Shown one piece after another: positions 51,229-54,862 of a DNA stretch of 54,862 nucleotides. A program made the position numbers and the translations under genes. Each line of letters starts with the position of its first letter. Position 1 is the first letter of the stretch. The notes below the pieces were generated by a model. That model searched no databases and had not been told where the DNA came from. It saw only the letters and a list, made by a program, of their open reading frames with translations. This DNA comes from Clostridium sp. AF27-2AA (lineage in GTDB: Bacteria; Bacillota; Clostridia; Lachnospirales; Lachnospiraceae). Location: contig NZ_QUFI01000022.1 of assembly GCF_003478505.1 (NCBI RefSeq), positions 251 through 55,112 of the forward strand, in the 5' to 3' direction.

Positions 51229-51972
51229 ATGGCACAGGAGGATGAAAACGAAAGAGGCAGAGGCGCGAATGCGCGGATGCGTTTCAGGCAAAGCGCGGGG
51301 CAGGAACGGGAAAATGTGAGAAAGGCCAGTCGTTCAATGAGGCTTCTCATTGCTGTGGATGCGGTTTTGTTTCTGGCTATCCTGATTGCGGGAGGTATGC
51401 TGCTTTATCGGCGCCAGAACCGGGAAGCAGAACAGCATCTTTCTGAAATTCAGGCACCAGACTGGTATACCCAGGATTTTCTGACCGTAAATCCTTACTC
51501 CAGACCGGGAACGAAGCGGGAACATGTGCGGGACATCGTCATCCATTATGTGGCTAACCCGGGAAGCAGTGCGATACAGAACCGGAATTATTTTGAGGGA
51601 CTGAAAGACCAGAGTGGCTCAAAAACGGTGTCTGCCAGCAGCCATTACATCATTGGGGCGGATGGCACAATTCTGCAGTGCATTCCGTTAGATGAAGTGG
51701 CATATGGTAATTATCCGCGCAATGAAGATACCGTTTCCATTGAATGCTGTCATCCGGATGCGGACGGAAGGTTTACTGATGCCACAATCAAGTCTCTGGC
51801 CAGGCTGACGGGGTGGCTCTGCAAGGAGCTTTCCTTAAATGAAAAGCATATCATCCGGCATCATGATGTGAGCGGAAAAAACTGCCCCAAATATTATGTG
51901 GAACATGAAGATGCCTGGAGGACACTGAAAAAGAAGCTGGCTGCTGGCATCAAGGAAGCGAAAGCTGAATAA
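51229..51972 (+). CDS. N-acetylmuramoyl-L-alanine amidase (Amidase_2), membrane-anchored
   Basis: A 247-residue protein with a charged Arg-rich N-terminus, one membrane helix (LLIAVDAVLFLAILIAGGML, about 38-58) and an extracellular zinc amidase domain. Zinc and catalytic residues fit the T7-lysozyme/PGRP type: His in VIHYVANPG, ASSHYIIGADG, and HHDVSGKNCPKYY. It would cut the bond between muramic acid and the peptide stem. A -10-like TATACT near 51189-51194 may serve as its promoter. topB follows 20 nt after its stop. Confidence 0.92.
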   Translation: MAQEDENERGRGANARMRFRQSAGQERENVRKASRSMRLLIAVDAVLFLAILIAGGMLLYRRQNREAEQHLSEIQAPDWYTQDFLTVNPYSRPGTKREHVRDIVIHYVANPGSSAIQNRNYFEGLKDQSGSKTVSASSHYIIGADGTILQCIPLDEVAYGNYPRNEDTVSIECCHPDADGRFTDATIKSLARLTGWLCKELSLNEKHIIRHHDVSGKNCPKYYVEHEDAWRTLKKKLAAGIKEAKAE

Positions 51973-51992
51973 CAGAAAGGAATCCTGATTTT

Positions 51993-54044
51993 ATGGGAAA
52001 ATCATTATACATAGCGGAGAAACCCAGCGTGGCCCAGCAGTTTGCGGACGCGCTGAAGATTTCCGCAAGACGGTCGGACGGCTATATTGAGTCCGATACC
52101 GCGGTGGTGACCTGGTGCGTGGGACATCTGGTTACCATGAGTTATCCGGAGGCATATGATCCGGCTCTGAGGCGCTGGAGCCTGCAGACACTGCCGTTTC
52201 TGCCAAAGGAATTCAAGTACCAGGTGATCGATGGCGTCTCAAAGCAGTTTGCCATTGTCAGCCGCCTGTTGAACCGGCTGGATGTGGACACCATTTATAT
52301 CTGTACCGACTCCGGGCGGGAGGGCGAATACATTTACCGCCTGGTAGATCAAATGGCGGGTGTAAAGGGCAAGACCAGAAAGCGTGTCTGGATCGATTCC
52401 CAGACAGAGGAGGAAATCCTGCGCGGCATCCGGGATGCCAAGGACTGGAGTGAGTATGATAACCTGGCGGCCTCTGCTTATCTTAGGGCGAAAGAAGATT
52501 ATCTGATGGGCATTAACTTTTCTCGTCTGCTCACCTTAAAATATGGCCCGACGATTTCTGCTTTTTTGAAGGCGGACCGCACGGTGCTTTCCGTGGGCCG
52601 GGTCATGACCTGCGTGCTCGGTATGGTGGTGCGCCGGGAGAGGGAAATCCGCAATTTCGTGAAGACGCCATTTTACCGGGTGATCGGCACGTTTTTATCC
52701 CAGGATATGAAGTTTGACGCAGAGTGGAGAAGCGTGGATGGTTCCCGTTATTTCCAGTCACCCAAATTATACAAGGAAAATGGATTTAAAAAGCGGGAGG
52801 ATGCAGAGGCGCTGATCACACAGCTGAAAGAAACAGATCCGCCAGTGGGTGTCTTAAGCAAAGTGGAACGCAAGAAGGAAACTAAGAATCCGCCGCTTCT
52901 TTATAACCTGGCAGAGCTTCAGAATGACTGCTCAAAAATGTTCAAGATCAGCCCGGATGAAACCCTGAAGGTCGTGCAGGAACTCTATGAGAAAAAGCTG
53001 GTAACCTATCCGCGTACTGATGCCCGCGTACTTTCAACAGCTGTAGCCAAAGAAATAACAAAGAATATCGGAGGTTTGAAAAATTTTGAGCCAATGAAAG
53101 GCTTTGCCCAGGAAATCCTGGACCAGGGGTCTTATCAGGGGATTATGAAGACCCGATATGTCAATGACAAACAGATCACGGACCACTATGCGATTGTACC
53201 GACGGGGCAGGGATTTGGTGCCATGCGCAGTCTTTCACCATTGTGCATGAAAATCTACGAGGTGATTGCCAGAAGATTTTTAAGCATTTTTTATCCTGCG
53301 GCGATTTATCAGAAGTATGCGCTGGAGCTGACCTGTGGCCAGGAGCATTTCTTTACCAGCTTCCGTGTGCTTACAGAGCAGGGCTATTTAAAGGTGGCCG
53401 AGGTGCCGAAGCGGAAGAAAGCGGATGATACCGCAGCATCCGGCGGTCAGGTGGCAGACGGGGAGACAGATGACAAGGACGAGTCCGAAATCAACAAAAA
53501 GGATATGGAAAATCCGGCATTCATTACTATGCTGGCTTCCCTGAAAAAGGGCATGCAGCTTCCGGTGGATGGCTTTGCCATCAAGGAAGGGGAAACATCC
53601 CCTCCAAAACGTTATTCTTCCGGTTCCATGATCCTGGCAATGGAGAACGCAGGACAGCTTATTGAGGACGAGGAACTTCGCGCCCAGATCAAGGGAAGCG
53701 GCATCGGCACCAGCGCGACCCGCGCGGAAATCCTCAAAAAGCTGGTCAATATCAAATACCTGGCGTTAAATGGCAAGACCCAGATCATCACGCCAACGCT
53801 TTTAGGAGAGCTGGTGTTTGATGTGGTCGGCGCATCCATCCGCCAGCTTCTGAATCCGGAACTGACGGCAAGCTGGGAGAAGGGGCTTACCTATGTGGCA
53901 GAGGGCTCCATCACTCCGGACGAGTATATGGAAAAACTGGAACGTTTCGTAGCTGGAAGAACCTACGGGGTTTTGCGCCTGAACAACCAGTATCAGCTCC
54001 GGGAATATTTTGAGACAGCCGGGCAGAACTACTCGAAAAAGTAA
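51993..54044 (+). CDS. topB: DNA topoisomerase III (type IA)
   Basis: A 683-residue type IA topoisomerase. The Toprim domain has Glu9 (IAEKPSVA) and TDSGREGE (105-112), where Gly108 stands in place of the second Asp of DxD; this DSGREGE/DAGREGE form is common in topoisomerase III relatives. The catalytic tyrosine is Tyr339 (LVTYPRTDARVL). There is no zinc-finger tail. A Lys/Asp/Glu-rich insert lies around residues 475-510. Chromosomal and mobile-element copies exist; the context here (xerD, amidase) looks chromosomal. AGAAAGGA precedes ATG 51993. Confidence 0.95.
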   Translation: MGKSLYIAEKPSVAQQFADALKISARRSDGYIESDTAVVTWCVGHLVTMSYPEAYDPALRRWSLQTLPFLPKEFKYQVIDGVSKQFAIVSRLLNRLDVDTIYICTDSGREGEYIYRLVDQMAGVKGKTRKRVWIDSQTEEEILRGIRDAKDWSEYDNLAASAYLRAKEDYLMGINFSRLLTLKYGPTISAFLKADRTVLSVGRVMTCVLGMVVRREREIRNFVKTPFYRVIGTFLSQDMKFDAEWRSVDGSRYFQSPKLYKENGFKKREDAEALITQLKETDPPVGVLSKVERKKETKNPPLLYNLAELQNDCSKMFKISPDETLKVVQELYEKKLVTYPRTDARVLSTAVAKEITKNIGGLKNFEPMKGFAQEILDQGSYQGIMKTRYVNDKQITDHYAIVPTGQGFGAMRSLSPLCMKIYEVIARRFLSIFYPAAIYQKYALELTCGQEHFFTSFRVLTEQGYLKVAEVPKRKKADDTAASGGQVADGETDDKDESEINKKDMENPAFITMLASLKKGMQLPVDGFAIKEGETSPPKRYSSGSMILAMENAGQLIEDEELRAQIKGSGIGTSATRAEILKKLVNIKYLALNGKTQIITPTLLGELVFDVVGASIRQLLNPELTASWEKGLTYVAEGSITPDEYMEKLERFVAGRTYGVLRLNNQYQLREYFETAGQNYSKK

Positions 54045-54145
54045 GGCAGCCTGGTCTGGAAAAGAATCATACAGAACAGAAACCCTCCTGCACTTTTCAA
54101 AGGCAGCTGAGTATATATCTTTAAGAAAGAAAAGAGGATATGATC

Positions 54146-54817
54146 ATGAAAAAAGAAGAAATGAAGATCAGTGATCTGTACAGCCTGGAGAACAGCATGG
54201 CGAAAGAACTGTTAGAACAGTTTACTTATCCGTGGGAAGTTCTGGCTCACATTGGTGATTTTGTAGAGCGCCTGGGCGAAACCCTTCCGAAGGATGAGTA
54301 CGCAAACCCGGCAGAGGGCATCTGGATTCACAAATCTGCCCACATCGCACCGACCGCAGGCATCATTGCGCCGGTCATCATCGGACCGGAGGCAGAAGTG
54401 CGTCACTGCGCATTCATCCGCGGTAAAGTTATCGTTGGCAAGGGAGCAGTAGTAGGAAACTCCACGGAATTAAAGAATGTGATTCTGTTTGACGGTGTTC
54501 AGGTACCGCACTACAACTATGTAGGCGATTCCATTCTGGGCTACAAAGCACACATGGGCGCAGGTTCCATCACCTCCAACGTTCGTTCCGATAAAGCACT
54601 GGTCAAAGTACACGCAGAAGACGGCGACATCGAAACTGGCTTAAAGAAATTCGGCGCCATGATTGGTGACTGTGTAGAAGTAGGCTGCGGCTCTGTATTA
54701 AATCCGGGGACCGTCATTGGAAAGAACAGCAGCGTCTACCCGCTCTCCAGCGTCCGCACCGCAGTCGATGCAGACTCCATCTACAAACAGCAGGGAGAAG
54801 TTGCGAAGAGACAGTAA
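54146..54817 (+). CDS. Left-handed beta-helix protein, GlmU/sugar-nucleotide acyltransferase-like
   Basis: A 223-residue protein. ATG 54146 is preferred because AGAGGA lies 8 nt upstream, while ATG 54140 is only 2 nt from it. The N-terminal 55 residues are helical (KISDLYSLENSMAKELLEQF). Hexapeptide repeats of a left-handed beta-helix follow (IHKSAHIAPTAGIIAPVIIG, AEVRHCAFIRGKVIVGKGAV, SVLNPGTVIGKNSSVYPLSS). YVGDSILGYKAHMGAGSITS resembles the GlmU acetyltransferase active region. Such proteins are usually annotated as UDP-N-acetylglucosamine pyrophosphorylase-like; the uridylyltransferase domain is absent, so the true reaction is unknown. Confidence 0.85.
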   Translation: MKKEEMKISDLYSLENSMAKELLEQFTYPWEVLAHIGDFVERLGETLPKDEYANPAEGIWIHKSAHIAPTAGIIAPVIIGPEAEVRHCAFIRGKVIVGKGAVVGNSTELKNVILFDGVQVPHYNYVGDSILGYKAHMGAGSITSNVRSDKALVKVHAEDGDIETGLKKFGAMIGDCVEVGCGSVLNPGTVIGKNSSVYPLSSVRTAVDADSIYKQQGEVAKRQ

Positions 54818-54846
54818 ATTTCAATTTAAAAGCAATAGCAATAAAG

Positions 54847-54862
54847 GTCCGAAGCAGGCCGG
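54847..54862. repeat. Partial second copy of the terminal palindrome
   Basis: The last bases TCCGAAGCAGGCCGG match the complement of the outer right arm of the palindrome at 32-212, including the TCC just outside it. The copy is cut off by the end of the window. This is what is expected if an assembly stopped at a repeated sequence on both sides. Confidence 0.6.

Overview
The window reads as a chromosomal stretch of a spore-forming, low-to-medium GC Firmicute, most likely a gut member of the Lachnospiraceae (class Clostridia). This is inferred from strong AGGAGG ribosome sites, a GerW-type sporulation protein, the conserved order rpmB / Asp23 / FakA / recG, the block yicC-gmk-rpoZ-rimO-pgsA-cinA, and a tryptophan T-box in front of a TrpXYZ-type transporter. 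No rRNA, tRNA or CRISPR array was seen. The first 212 bases form a long imperfect palindrome. The last 16 bases match the outer edge of the same palindrome, so the window looks like a contig that ends in repeats.

Region 1 (1-6.6 kb): a BMP-family lipoprotein, serS, and a gene for an HTH protein with a conserved C-terminal domain that is split by a complete IS200/IS605 element (tnpA + tnpB + candidate omegaRNA). The gene can be rejoined exactly across the element. A DUF554 membrane protein follows. Region 2 (6.6-13.6 kb): an accessory-looking block with a Nudix protein, a membrane protein, three proteins carrying PD-(D/E)XK-like nuclease motifs (two also with P-loop ATPase motifs), one unrecognised protein and a chloramphenicol acetyltransferase-like enzyme. 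A 36-nt remnant of the membrane protein's 3' end lies directly in front of the last ATPase. This suggests that about 3.3 kb was inserted into an older two-gene unit. Region 3 (13.6-24.9 kb): MATE exporter, CutC, Nudix, an HMA-TauE/SafE-cupredoxin fusion likely for copper or another soft metal, a two-component system, a CydDC-like heterodimeric ABC exporter, and a converging cobalamin-independent methionine-synthase-like gene.

Region 4 (25-35 kb): housekeeping genes: Ogt, RqcH (NFACT), YicC, a branched RNA-like element where remA often sits, Gmk, omega subunit, RimO, PgsA, CinA, DUF2953 and GerW. Region 5 (35-45 kb): L28 (minus strand), Asp23, FakA-like kinase, RecG, Trp T-box and TrpXYZ-like transporter, then a second two-component system. 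Region 6 (45-54.9 kb): L,D-transpeptidase, a DEAD-box helicase with a terminator-containing leader, ProC, ADP-ribose-pyrophosphatase-like Nudix, a possible SpoIIM-like membrane protein, XerD, an amidase, topoisomerase III and a left-handed beta-helix protein.

The points most worth attention are the TnpB element with three hairpins sharing the same CG-UAUC-CG cap, the reconstructable insertion inside the nuclease/ATPase cluster, the terminal palindromes, and several leaders where promoters, terminators and ribosome sites overlap. All product names rest on reading motifs and on memory of families; no database search was run.
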